Shown in pieces: positions 45,684-57,615 of a stretch of DNA of 64,000 nt (positions are counted from its first letter, which is position 1; each line of letters starts with the position of its first letter). Source of the DNA: Beroe forskalii (lineage: Eukaryota > Ctenophora > Nuda > Beroida > Beroidae); NCBI GenBank assembly GCA_011033025.1, contig WFMF01000142.1:349116-413115 (forward strand). The letters are read 5' to 3'. A program made the translations under genes and the position numbers. A model generated the notes under the pieces. The model saw only the letters and a program-made list of their open reading frames with translations. It made no database searches and was not told the DNA's origin.

Positions 45684-46417
45684 TCCGGAGGGCCCCATTC
45701 TCCGGAGGGTCCATTCTCCGGAGGGCCCCATTCTCCGGAGGGTCCATTCTCCGGAGGGTCCATTCTCCGGAGGGCCCATTCTCCGGAGGGCCCATTCTCC
45801 GGAGGGCCCATTCTCCGGAGGGTCCATTCTCCGGAGGGCCCCATTCTCCGGAGGGCCCATTCTCCGGAGGGCCCATTCTCCGAGGGCTCCATTCTCCGGA
45901 GGGTCCATTCTCCGGAGGGCCCATTCTCCGGAGGGCCCCATTCTCCGGAGGGCCCATTCTCCGGAGGGCCCATTCTCCGGAGGGCCCATTCTCCGGAGGG
46001 TCCATTCTCCGGAGGGCCCCATTCTCCGGAGGCCCATTCTCCGGAGGGCCCATTCTCCGGAGGGCCCATTCTCCGGAGGGCCCCATTCTCCGGAGGGCCC
46101 ATTCTCCGGAGGGCCCATTCTCCAGAGGGCCCATTCTCCGGAGGGCCCCATTCTCCGGAGGGCCCATTCTCCGGAGGGCCCCATTCTCCGGAGGGCCCAT
46201 TCTCCGGAGGGCCCATTCTCCGGAGGGCCCCATTCTCCGGAGGGCCCATTCTCCGAGGGCCCCATTCTCCGGAGGGCCCATTCTCGGGGCCCATTCTCCG
46301 GAGGGCCCATTCTCCGGAGGGCCCCATTCTCCGGAGGGCCCATTCTCCGGAGGGCCCATTCTCCGGAGGGCCCATTCTCCGGAGGGCCCGATTCTCCGGA
46401 GGGCCCATTCTCCGGAG

Positions 46418-46655
46418 GGTCCTTATTTACGGACCATTTACTTTTACACACTTTTTATTTTTTACTTACTTTTACTTACTTTCTTCCTGTGACACCAAAC
46501 GGAAGTGAGACTATTGCACTGTGCAGCCACTTATAAAGGTTTCGTTGACACCACTTTACGTCAGCCTGCATTCCAATACGTCACTTCGTCAGCGATCCTA
46601 CGTGTCGTTGACACCACATTTTAGAATTACTGTCTCACATACCGATGTGTCACTT
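46418..46655 (+). repeat. Satellite spacer, block 2
   Basis: Full-length copy with CATTCCAATACGTCAC and CACCACATTTTAG substitutions. Confidence 0.93.
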
Positions 46656-46955
46656 CTCCGGAGGGCCCCATTCTCCGGAGGGTCCATTCTCCGGAGGGCC
46701 CCATTCTCCGGAGGGCCCATTCTCCGGAGGGCCCATTCTCCGGAGGGTCCATTCTCCGGAGGGCCCCATTCTCCGGAGGGCCCATTCTCCGGAGGGTCCA
46801 TTCTCCGGAGGACCCATTCTCCGGAGGGCCCATTCTCCGGAGGGCCCCATTCTCCGGAGGGCCCATTCTCCGGAGGGCCCCATTCTCCGGAGGGCCCATT
46901 CTCCGGAGGGCCCATTCTCCGGAGGCCCATTCTCCGGAGGGCCCATTCTCCGGAG

Positions 46956-47117
46956 GGTCCTTATTTACGGACCATTTACTTTTACACACTTTTTATTTTT
47001 TTACTTACTTTTACTTACTTTCTTCCTGTGACACCAAACGGAAGTGAGACTATTGCACTGTGCAGCCACTTATAAAGGTTTCGTTGACACCACTTTACGT
47101 CAGCCTGCATTCCGCTA
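46956..47117 (+). repeat. Satellite spacer fragment closing block 2
   Basis: Begins with the normal hairpin and stops at GCATTCCGCTAC, followed at once by unique TATAAGAACAATGG. Its end is the complement in unit phase of the fragment at 37838. Confidence 0.93.
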
Positions 47118-47613
47118 CTATAAGAACAATGGAGACTCATGCTTTACATTCACTCTGAGAACGCATTCATACCTACAACATGATTCTGTGGGCAACATGC
47201 CAGCAGCTACCTTACGTTGCATAATCACGGTGTTAAAATCATAATGTAAGAGCGTGTGTATGTGTGTCGGTGGGTGTAGTTATATATAACTGTACATTCA
47301 ACATGTACATAAGATGCATATATTCACTAGTATATGCGATATCAATTAAATATAATACCTCTATACTTACATGGAACGCGCAGCCAAGATAACGTTGTAC
47401 AAACCTCATCTTTTTAGTTGAATTTTAACGCGTCCTACGCGCGTGCGCCGCACTTCATTCTTGAAATTTTGAGGCATCGCGATGACAAGATCCTCACGTA
47501 AAAGTTACGATGAATGCGGAAAAAGCTTTTGGTTTATGAATAATATGCTTCGGAGGAAATATGGGCTGTGATAATGTGTTATGACGAACTGGCTAGAGAA
47601 TTACTACGTTTTA
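47118..47613. other. Unique non-coding stretch right of block 2
   Basis: Includes a short TGTGTATGTGTGTCGG run and TATATATAACTG. No gene is seen. Confidence 0.4.
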
Positions 47614-47614
47614 G

Positions 47615-47980
47615 GGCAGTCTGGAGGAACACCGACTTACCTTAAGCGGACCCAAAGCGGAATCACTTTAGCAGAATGGGATCGTTCACATATTACGTAA
47701 TCAATTTTTGGCCGATTTCAACCTCCCCCTCCCCCTCGTAATCAAGTTTACAGTAGTTGTATTTGTTGCAATAACATGTAACGTAATCATTCGGAAACCC
47801 CCTCCCCCCTCTAGGTGATTACGTAATATGTGAACGATCCCAATCTATAATCAGTGAAGGATAAGGCGGTGAGGCGAAGTTTAGGGTTAGTGTTAGAGTT
47901 TTGGTTAGAGCTGGAGGTAGAGTTATTGTTAGGTTATGGGCGAGTCCGCCTAAGTGAAGTCGGCGTTCCTCCAGACAGCC
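47615..47980. mobile_element. MITE carrying a nested MITE
   Basis: The outer inverted repeats start GGCAGTCTGGAGGAACACCG (47615) and end with CGGCGTTCCTCCAGACAGCC (47980), continuing inward to GCGGAC/GTCCGC. Between the nested element and the right arm, 47879-47937 is TTAGGGTTAG-like. No ORF is present. Confidence 0.82.
47678..47841. mobile_element. Nested 164-bp MITE
   Basis: Perfect inverted repeats of about 25 bp (GGGATCGTTCACATATTACG ... and complement). AAT lies on both sides (47675-47677 and 47842-47844), a 3-bp target duplication compatible with PIF/Harbinger-type elements. The middle has CCCCCTCCCCCTCG and CCCCTCCCCCCTC tracts. Confidence 0.88.
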
Positions 47981-49911
47981 TGGTTTCGCTATTTTTCTCT
48001 GCAAGTGTGGTGTCATAGGCTTGAGAAAAGTTTATCTTGTGTTACAGATATTCTCATTCTTATCAATTCATCGGCATGTTTAAGAAGAATTGTTTTTAGA
48101 ATGCAATGCTTTCAAGCGAAAGCTTTTCCGTACTTTGAACTCTTCAATCAAGAAATATTGAATTCGAACAAAGAGTGGCTTTAATTCGCTGTTTCAATGG
48201 GTAATTTGATTATATACTTGAATGCAGTCAAATTCAAATTACGGAATGTTAAAGGCTTAAACCACAGAAGTTTCGAAAATTTGAGTTATATTCTTTTGAA
48301 AATCACATACTTTTGCAAGATGTTACTGTGCTTTTTTTAAAGCTCGACTTTTTTTTCTATATCATCCAGTTCATGCAACGGATTTTAAATAAAATGTACT
48401 TTCCCGCAATCCGAATTATCCTTTTCCCGAGTCAGGGTTTTTTCAGTCCAACGGAGTGGCTGATGAGGAATCTTATTATCGGGTTTTTATATTTCTCATG
48501 GGATACAAGGTGATTGCCTGGTGGCCGGCTGAGATTTATTTAGTTTAAAAGCTTTCAACATGATAATATTGGATTGACAGGGGTGCACTCTAATTTAGTG
48601 GACATACTAATCTAGTGGACATATTAGGGACATATTAGCTTCCAGCCAAGCTGATCCTTGATTCTAAAATCCATTAACACCCATGTGTGTAATCCGTACA
48701 CCCACATGTGTAATCTGTATACGTGATAATCTGTAGCACCCCCGAAATAATGATGATTAGCACGGTAGTCCCATTTAATACATTGAGCACAATTTAATAC
48801 ATAATAAAAGCAGACTGATTCTGGACTTTGGGACCCCCCTTAATAATTCACAACCTCATGCACATAAAATCTCATACACAATTCCCATACAATCGTGAAT
48901 CGCACGAGGAGCAGGCCGAGTGCGACAATACCAAATTATTGCACGAGGCGAAGCCGAGCGCAATAATTTGCCATGACCATTTGCCATGCTTTAAGTGTAT
49001 TAGCCAATGTGAGTGCAATGCAATATTATTCACCGTTTGAAAGCGTGTTCATCGTACTGTCGTGTCTTTGTACGATGAATCGGTGGTTTCGACAGCAGTG
49101 GAATAGGCGAAGTTCCATCTTTTGATTTCTTCCAGGTTGAGAATACTCTCCATCGGCTTGGCGACATCATTCGCCTTTTCAAACCCTGACAATGAGCCTC
49201 CGCCAGTTCATTTCCACATCTATTTTAATGGGGTGCCTCTAGCGTTTTGTGAGAGGGGATTATCCTATATAAGATGAATATAATATCACCTCTAGACCGT
49301 TCAATCGTCTCATGAATATTTAGATTAAACGCTGCGCAGCAGCATTTATAATCCAAGGCACAGAAGGTATCTGGAGCGCCAATATGCTCGGTATTGAAGC
49401 ACAATGTTCATAGAATTACGCTGTGAATTCATGGAGGTAGAGTTAATTCATGAAATTAAGTGCAATGACACAGCGTGCGTGTGCATGTATGTGTATAACT
49501 GAGTCGTATGTGACATGTAATTCCATATTATTATACAGTCCACTTCTCCAACCTAGTTGATGCACTTTGACGGTGCTTCAGTTAGCATAATATAGAACCA
49601 AAAACGAATGAACAATGGATATACCACAACCATGTCTGTACTGGCAGGATTGAGAAATCAACTTCGGAAATTGCCCACCTCTTGTTTACCACAAGTGTGT
49701 TATGAGTTATTAAGATTATACTTTTTTCTTTTTGACCAAACTCGCATTGAATCTCCGTATTTACTATTCATATTATACCCTCTTGGAAGTGCTGAATACA
49801 GTGTATATAATAAAGCATTGCTGCCGTATACCTAAGAATTTAGCTGATGCTATGTTGCAGGTGTTGCTGGCACTTTGCCAAATATAATGTAACATCTCAC
49901 TATTGTTTCAG
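47981..49911. other. Low-copy non-coding stretch
   Basis: Palindromic CGAGGCGAAGCCGAGCGC lies near 48949 and GAGGAGCAGGCCGAG near 48905. A 75-codon open frame at 49608-49835 has no recognisable motif and is not called as a gene. Confidence 0.4.
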
Positions 49912-49950
49912 GGAACTTTGCATCGGCAGAAAGCACTACTAATTCGGGTG
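49912..49950 (+). CDS. Candidate 39-nt internal exon of an unknown gene
   Basis: TATTGTTTCAG precedes it and GTAAGTTTGT follows, both strong splice signals. With two leading bases and one trailing base it reads NFASAESTTNSG, open, and its phase fits the next candidate exon at 50053. The function is not recognised. The evidence is splice-signal and phase consistency only, and no start or stop is known. Confidence 0.35.
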
Positions 49951-50052
49951 GTAAGTTTGTCATTACAGTTCCTTAATAAGTCGAATACCCCCGTAGCCCA
50001 AAGTGTGATACACTTTTATTCCCAAGAAATACCAACTTATATCATGTTTTAG

Positions 50053-50192
50053 ACGACAGTTTATTGGAATTATTTGGATATTGTAGCTCCCCCCTAAATA
50101 CGGGGAGCCTAAATGACTCGGAATCTTTGTATGCAATTTCCAAATCCAAACACCTTCCATTTCAGGAGAATCAGCTACATCCCCGCAGCCAA
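50053..50192 (+). CDS. Candidate 140-nt exon of the same unknown gene
   Basis: It is preceded by ATCATGTTTTAG and followed by GTGAGT. The 102-nt intron before it has GT...AG ends. Joined in phase, it is open for 46 codons, beginning DSLLELFGYCSSPLNTG and ending HPRSQ. The peptide is Ser/Leu-rich and soluble-looking, with no known domain. No further exon can be placed with confidence downstream. Confidence 0.4.
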
Positions 50193-53100
50193 GTGAGTGT
50201 TTCAAGTATTAGCGATTTACAAACAGATATTGCAGGGACTTGTTGAACTCCTTCGAGCGCGGCGTAATCGTGCGCGGCTCACTGCCTGTAATATAAACAG
50301 CCAGTGAGTCGCGCACGAACAAGCCGCGCACGTCACCGTTATTACAGCATATACCACTATACAGTATACACTCAAGTATCACTGATTGTGTATACATTGA
50401 GTGTAGTACTATGTACTTTGAATACAATCTGTAGACTGTGTGTATCAATATACTGTCAAGTGTGTGTATTGTGTAAGTAACATGTTGCATGCAGTCAGTG
50501 CAGCGTGGACTGTGAATCTATCTCATTTACCCTCCATCACAGTATAATTAGAGACTTGGAGGTCCCCCCGACGACTCTCACTATTTACATCTCAAAGACT
50601 GGGACTGTGAGCTCCACAACAGCTGCTCTTGGAATGTCAGGAGGCATTGTTTGAAACAAATTGTTTGATCTGACCAGATGAAACGTCAGCTCTGACCACG
50701 CCCTGTTTTGTTTCATTATGTTTCACAGCGCCCCTTATACCTGACCACTGTTTTGTTCCAGTTTTCTAGCTACAGTCTACACATAATATATATTTCTGGC
50801 TACATATATATTATATTTCTTACACTGGGACTGAGTTTTGGCAAAACTTCAGCAACGCAGCTGAATATAATAACATTGTCACCACACCGACAAATCTCTT
50901 TCATTATCTTTCATTATATAGGGCAGAGCTCCTTGCTCTGACGTCATTGGCAGGCAGGCTCAGAGAAACTTCAATTCTAAGGACAATACCCCAGGCACTT
51001 TGTTTTAATGAGCTGTTTCGGGATTGTAGCAGGTTGGTGATGGAACCAGATAGAAACCATTAACCACTTCCTCAGAAACATTACAAGTTTTTGGAAGAAG
51101 CTCATTCTCCGGCTTCCATTCATTGGAGCCGTACAACTTTCACATTTTTAGTTCGGAATTTAATTACGTCAAATTTCAAATAGTTGAGAAAATGATCAGT
51201 TAGGCTCTAATGCCATGGCGCAATGTTCAAAAAGAGTTTATTAGATTTAAACTTTGAAACATTTCATCGATTAAACAATTAAATCGTAGGTAAATAATAA
51301 GAGAATAAGCTTGATTTAGATTTTCCAGTGATGAATTTTACCTGATTTGATGAACATATTCCCCTCCACCAGCTATACCTGACCTCATGGTAATCGGCTA
51401 ATATTTCATGTGATGTAATGGACGTATTATGTTTAGGGGTGATTCAGGCAATTGTCGCTCGTGTAATCGACCAAATTTATCATCAGAGGAGCATTTAAAG
51501 CAGTCCTGATCACGTCACTACCATTTTGATCAGTGCTTAGACATCACTACCTCCCAACTGATATTATTCGTGGTTTATGCGCTCAAAGTAAATAGGTGGT
51601 CGCAATGCCGTCATTTACTATGCGCACGCTGCCAAATTGTTGAAAATAACCGCCTATTCTGTGCGCTGGATATAGGACACAGGTTGTCGGGTACTGGCGC
51701 GTATCCCACAAAAGGCATTAGAAATTAGAATGGGGTATTATGGTGATGTAATGACGGTTGATTGACTGTGATAAGAATGTGCTCAACAGTGATAAAAATG
51801 TAGAATGTTCTTATACCGCGGTTATTTCTACAATTTTCGCTTTGATAATGATCATAAACGATAGCACTTCCAGCGCGACCCATGATATATTCGGCATTAT
51901 TATTAATCAATGAAATGCTCAAATCTCATATAAATTCGAATAACTCATGAAACCATGTATCTCTCTCTCTCTATTCCAATGCACGTTCCTTTCATTAAAC
52001 ATGACCATAATAATATCTTGTAGGCGTATAATTCGTCTGAACTATAAATACGTCTGGACACCGATTAGAATTTATTTGTGGGGATAAGGGTAGAGCTTTA
52101 TTATGAACATGTAGTAAAATAATCTAATATATAGCTTCAAGAGACTATCGAACCCAGGAATCTCAGTCACATGGTTTACGGTACGTAACAGTAACGCGTT
52201 GTATTGTTGTAAAAAATAATTTAATATAGGAAATGGTCATGGCGGAGTATATTGTGTGTGTTTGGTTTTGAACGATTCTCGGGTTATGTAACTCTTCCGT
52301 CTTCTGATATAGCAAAGTTGGTTAATGGTTACTCAATGAATTGAAGTTTCCTGGCCTTATGTCTGCACTGTGCGAGTTGAACTTAACTCCAGATCCCTTC
52401 AATAACAGAGGCCAAAGTCACGTGACCCTTTATAAGCTGAAACGAGACCGTATGCTCTCAGCTACTCTGATTGAATGAACTTTTGCGTCCCAATTCATTT
52501 CTGAGGGCCCTATTGCTTTACAATGGCATTAACGTCATTACAATGGTATTAAATATGTGAATTGTTTTCCTCCTTTCCTCCTCGCATTTTTCCTCAATTA
52601 TACCCTGTTAGATAATGCAAATGAGATCCCCCAACGGTACGTACGACGGACCTCCTCAGTTTCCGAATATCTAAATAAGAGCATATTTTGTTCCAAACTG
52701 AGACCTGTATTCATTAATATCCTGACTGCCAAGGAAGTGTTCATTTTTCCTGAAACGTTTCTAAAGAACTCAAATGTGTTCAGAACTGGAATCCCCTTCG
52801 ATTTTTCGATTTATTTATTGGGATTCCTCATTCTCAGAACTATTAAGTTTTAATTGAGCGATGGGATGCTCAAAAAGGAATAATAACGCGGTGATTTTCT
52901 AAGAATTTCTAAGTAATATGCAATACTCTGAATTCCAGCAGCAGGATTTTACGTTATGAAAGATAAACTCCTAAAACTCTTAAAGCGTTTATCACGGTAC
53001 GTGCTAGGATAAAATAGCATACATATTGTTCATGATTTTAGCACCATCTTCCTCAGATTTAACTTTTTCTCAGATTTTATGATTCCAGCTGCGTTTTATA

Positions 53101-53389
53101 AAATGTATATATCTAAGAGGCACTCCTATCCTCCCTCTCACTCTCGTAGATTTGGCAGATATCCATGTATATGACCCTCACTATATTTCCGGGGATGGTT
53201 GCTCAATGGTTGTTTCAAAGTAAGAACATTTTACAGGATATCTCTCAACATTCATGATTACTTGTGTCTAATGTGTATGTGTTATCGCTTTTGTTGCTCG
53301 TCTTATCAGCTCTTGCAGTTTTAAACGTCGTTGAATTGCAACGCATACTGTGTAAAACATTTATACAGTGACCCCAAAACATAGTACAT
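50193..53389. other. Low-copy non-coding or intronic stretch
   Basis: 50269-50317 is a hairpin (CGTGCGCGGCTCACTG with CAGTGAGTCGCGCACG). TCACGTGACC lies near 52420. A 98-codon frame at 52557-52853 and others have no motif or splice support. Confidence 0.4.
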
Positions 53390-54376
53390 TTGTATAATGC
53401 CCGTCCCTCTGAAGGAATCAGTCCCTATTTTGAGGGATTGGGATTGACAGACCCTGCCACACGGAGTTCCGGAAGGAGATGTTCCTTTTCAGAGAGTTGC
53501 GGGACTTGTTTTAAAGACATGGCTCGAGTATTGAATATGGGTGAGAAGGTAACCGATGTGGCCGTGCTGTTTACAGATAACTGTAAAAAGACAAACTTTG
53601 CGAGTGGTTGGGGCACTTTGCCTGGCTGATTTAGTACTACATGGAGCCCCTCATGAGTGCAACGTGGAGTAGCGGAAGAAGTTGAGAAGCTCAAGACGGA
53701 GAAGATCACAGATCAGAAGACCATCATAGCTCTGCAGGAGAAAGTCATCGCAAAGAAAGATAGGCATCTCATTAGAGTCCACCCCCTCAGGGAGGCAGTT
53801 AAGACTGGAATGCAGTCTTACGCTACGACACCAGTGGAGACCACATGTTCTGAGGCTGTGAAAACTGGGATGCAGTCTTATGCCAGTGCAGTGGAGACTA
53901 AATCATGGCTCTGCTAAAGTTGAAGGGTATTAGTGAAGATTATGGAATACAGACATATGCCAGTGCATTGGAGGCAAACCCCTCAAGTTTTCTCCGGAAA
54001 GAAGATAAAGAGGCGGTGAAGAGTGCTGTCCAAGCAGAAGACAGGTCCCGTAATGCTGATCATCTTCGGTGTGGAAGAAACAAACGAGATCGTTGAGGAT
54101 AAGTGTCGCAGATTTTTTCTCATTTGGATGAAAAGCCACTCGTTGTTCAGAGCTCAAGGATGGGGTTAGTCCCCAAGGCTGGACGTAAGAGACCGATCAA
54201 AGTTGTGCTGCGTGGTTCAGATATGGTAGCATTTATGAAATCAAAGAATCTGAAGGACATTGCTGCCTGCAAGACTGTGTTTGTTTTTTGGGACAGGTGT
54301 TGAAACGTCAGGAAATCAAGAAGAAGGTGGAGGAGCGGAAACGGCAAAGGATTGAAGCAACTGCTGAGATTACATG
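53390..54376 (+). pseudogene. Decayed ORF1-like coding sequence (retroelement or retrocopy)
   Basis: Successive frames give a Cys-containing N-terminal part (CSFSESCGTCFKDMARVL), a coiled-coil-like stretch (EEVEKLKTEKITDQKTII), a repeated KTGMQSYA, and then an IIFGVEETNEIVEDKC part and GLVPKAGRKRPIKVVLRGSD with NLKD. The last part resembles the RRM-like domain of LINE ORF1 proteins, which carry an RPxKVxL motif. Frames shift at about 53629, 53914 and 54090. AATAAA lies near 54656, after the end. No ORF2 follows. A non-LTR ORF1 remnant is the best guess; a processed pseudogene of a cellular gene is the alternative. Confidence 0.5.
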
Positions 54377-55264
54377 AGTTTTTATAATGGGTAACATGAG
54401 TGATTTTGCTAACGTGACAGTTTAGTTTATATTCATATGTCCATTTCACGACACATTTTTTCATAGTCATTTATAAATATTTTTATCAGATATAGATTGA
54501 TTGATTTCATGCGAGGAGCAGTGTCATTATGCCTTTAAGGTGTGTTCTGTGCCCTTATTTGGTGCCAGATTTTTCGGGACGCTAATATATAGATTGAAGA
54601 TTTTATATAGCAAATTTTGTTGTCATCTGATAATCATTATCAAATTAAACTTTCAAATAAAATAAAAACCCTGTGTGTGTACCAAATGTGAGGACTGAGA
54701 GTGATAGAGTGTGTAAGTTATTGCCTGTTTTTAAACGTGATTGACCACCTCCCAATACAACGATTCTCAAAGTCAAAAAGTGACCTTAAAAAACAGCGCT
54801 TGATACGTTTACTCACAATTGTTCTGTGTCGAGTAATTCTAATCTCGCGACACTAGATACACGAATCACGATTACACGAGACGTAGATATCGTATAATGG
54901 TATAATGGGATACAGGATGAATAATTCATGGCATTATGAATATTATGAATATCGTGATCCGACATTCTCCATTTTAAAGCCATTTCCACACGTGGCGTCG
55001 TGGCATGGATACTATACTTCAGAGTCTCCATCTGCTGTTAAGCCTTGGAGAAAGTGAGAGTTCGCATTATATCGACATCATCAACTCTCCACTTCTAACC
55101 ATATGTTGATGACATCACTCTATACTTTTAGTAAACTTACTGTAAACTTCCAGGGTTGGTGTTCTGGGTTATATTGTCTCTTTGCTGCACAATGATATGC
55201 TCCACCTCCCGTAACCAGTCTCTCTTCCCACACCACCCCTCCAGCGTCACTAAGGTGCTACGTT
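54377..55264. other. Non-coding stretch
   Basis: AAATAAAATAAAAACC at 54655-54670 may be the 3' end of the sequence above. Nothing else is seen. Confidence 0.4.
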
Positions 55265-55286
55265 AAGCTATGATAATGACGTCATC
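55265..55286 (+). promoter_or_regulatory. CRE-containing conserved motif, copy 1
   Basis: AAGCTATGATAATGACGTCA + TC. The palindrome TGACGTCA is the CREB/ATF site. Confidence 0.5.
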
Positions 55287-55348
55287 TCCTCCCCGCCTGC
55301 TTCCCCGTGAGAAGGACGGTATCTCCCCCAGGATTAGCATGCCCATTA

Positions 55349-55370
55349 TATCCCGGGTAATTGCGGGATA
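55349..55370. other. Small hairpin
   Basis: TATCCCG and CGGGATA form a 7-bp perfect stem 62 bp downstream of motif copy 1. Confidence 0.5.
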
Positions 55371-55457
55371 CTAAACCCTGCCCACTCTGACGACCACTCA
55401 CCCTCCCTCCGTCAGTCTATCCTGCCAGAAGTGGCCTGGCAAACGTCAACAACACAC

Positions 55458-55485
55458 CACTTTGAGCTATGATAATGACGTCATC
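55458..55485 (+). promoter_or_regulatory. CRE-containing conserved motif, copy 2
   Basis: CACTTTGAGCTATGATAATG + ACGTCATC. TATATATTAA follows about 30 bp downstream. Confidence 0.5.
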
Positions 55486-55633
55486 AGGGCCGTGTGCTAG
55501 CATCCCGGGTCGGTATATATTAACTACCCCGGGCTCACTAATTGTTCTCCATTGTGCGCTGATATAATGCACGGCATATTATACGCGGTATCATGCGCCC
55601 TGTTAATGTTGATATTATCGAATATAAGATCGC

Positions 55634-55673
55634 ACCTCCTCTCTCTCTCTAGTCTCTCTCTCTCTCTCTCTCT
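55634..55673. repeat. (CT)n microsatellite
   Basis: CTCTCTCT runs interrupted once by AGT. Confidence 0.9.
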
Positions 55674-55737
55674 GGTTTGGTACAATTGGGCTCTGTGTTG
55701 CCGGCCAGTCCCTGATATATTCCACAGGTCATGAATA

Positions 55738-55905
55738 ATTCCAGCAGTGGGTGCAGAGCACACCTTTTACCGGACCCATTTGCAGTTTAATTCTAGTGCC
55801 GCAGTGGGTGCAGAGCACACCTTTTACCGGACCCATTTGCAGTTTAATTCCAGTGCCGCAGTGCTAGAGCACACCTTTTACCCATTTGCAGTTTATTAAC
55901 GGGTG
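55738..55905 (+). repeat. 57-bp tandem repeat, about 3 copies
   Basis: CAGTG(GGTGCA)GAGCACACC starts at 55745, 55802 and 55859, 57 bp apart. The third copy has small deletions. Confidence 0.88.
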
Positions 55906-57615
55906 CTTTGCTGCACTTTGCTGCACTGTCTCGGAACACAGGATCTGAGTCTGACAGGCCTTGGATCTGAGGCTGCCCTCAGATGTTTGTACGTTAAGTT
56001 CATTGCTTTTACCTACATTCCTTCAAGGAAACAAGTTCATTTCTCCGTTTCGCTACGTTTTACCAGCATTTCAGTAGGTATTCTGACAAGTTTTACTACC
56101 AACAACTGCTCCAGATGACCAGTTAATGATTCGGCAATTCTTTAGAAAATATTTTAAACTATTTAGATTCGTTGAAACCGAAATATGAACTCTCCCCATG
56201 GACCATCCTAGCTCAGATATCCATCATTTTTCATTTACTAGGTAATAAATTATTGGCAACTTCAATTCCGTGACCTTGGCAAAGTATTCGAGTGGTTGAG
56301 AAATTATTGAAGTTGATTATTTGCCGGATCTCAAATACAGCTCACTAAACCATGAACAACTCATGAAATTCTTCTTGTTGCGAGTCGACACCATCAGCGA
56401 TTGCCATGAAAACTTATAAATTGAAATGTGATTATGTTATTGAGATTGATATATCCGGGTTTGATATTCCAATATACTAATAAACCTATAAACTCGATAG
56501 AATGTCGATTGAGATATCTGGTTTCTCTGTTACTCGGTTAGCTCATTTCCCTTGTCCAAGATTTGGCATCAGTGTGAATATCACATTATCACTTGCGATA
56601 CTATCGGGAAGCTACTCAGCAGCAATATTTGAACTATATCAGTATTCCTGATATTGATTGGTTATATCCATTATATCCGGTTTCTGGTATTCCCGGTATT
56701 TATTGAAGTAAATACTGCGAGGAAGATTCAGATATTTCAGAATGAGGTTTCCTAAAACTTCTCAGCTTGAAGCGTACCTCACGTGACGAAATCTTTTGTT
56801 CTGAGATACCTCTGACTGTGGTAGCTCTGCTGACTGCTTCGCACCTCTAATACATCTTATGTACTTTCATCACAGTACAGAAGTGCTGTACTCTGATCAA
56901 CCATGGCTCTATAATTGCTCGACAAAAAATTCTGAAGGGCTTAGTAACGAGTTAAAAGTAAAAGTAAGAGTTTCATTTGAGGCGCTGCTTATTATGACGC
57001 ACTATGGTACTGTACTTCATGTGGCGTGTGATAGTCGATAGCGCGCAAATGTGCTTTTCAATGTTCTACATCTAAGAAGATTCCTCTACGCGCTGTCATG
57101 CGCTATAAAAAGTACGGATGTAACGGTGTAAGAGACACCTAGGTGTGTAAAGGGTTGAAAAATACACTGCCTAAACGAAGTGAGTAGGGGCATAACGCAT
57201 TTGGCCATTTGATGCCACTGCGTCTCTTTAGAAGTTTAGTTTAATCTACAAACCACAGTCTTGTCTCATTGAAGCTTCGAAGAAAATATTCAATATTTTC
57301 TGAGTCTGAGTAGAATATTCTGTCTTCGTGATGTATATATCTCGAATATTCATATTAAATGCTAAGGAGCAGTGATTTACAACACATGATGATGTGCCAG
57401 CGATGTGTCTGAATAGTATAACTATTATACAACTTCAACGATGCGCCCCACTAAATGATGTTCCCTTTTGTATAAGTTGTCGCATTACATTTATCCTCAT
57501 TTATCGCCGCATTATCCAGATTTATCAAAATAGCGCACATAACTAATGTAACTACCACACATGTTGCTTGGCTTGCCCTCAACGCGCTAGCATCATACCA
57601 CTAAATGGATAAAAA
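55906..57615. other. Low-copy non-coding stretch
   Basis: No gene or repeat is recognised. Short frames at 55903-56118 and 56859-57041 lack motifs. Confidence 0.4.

Larger units (their letters stand above)
37838..47117. repeat. Satellite block 2: same monomer and spacer family
   Basis: This block has the same 16-bp monomer and spacer as block 1, with its own diagnostic bases: the spacer reads CTTCCTGTGACACC where block 1 reads CTTCCAGTGACACC, and it ends ACCGATGTGTCACTTCTCC rather than ACCAATGTGTCACTTTTCC. The left edge begins inside a spacer at GTCACTTCGTCA and the right edge ends inside a spacer at CATTCCGCTAC. In an intact spacer these two strings are directly adjacent. The block therefore contains a whole number of higher-order units, opened at one position. 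Unique sequence lies on both sides. Confidence 0.97.

Noticed and set aside
37856-47244. Repeat-peptide ORFs across block 2, including a 470-codon one
   Set aside because: Same explanation as in block 1; frames shift among copies and no copy shows selection for one frame.
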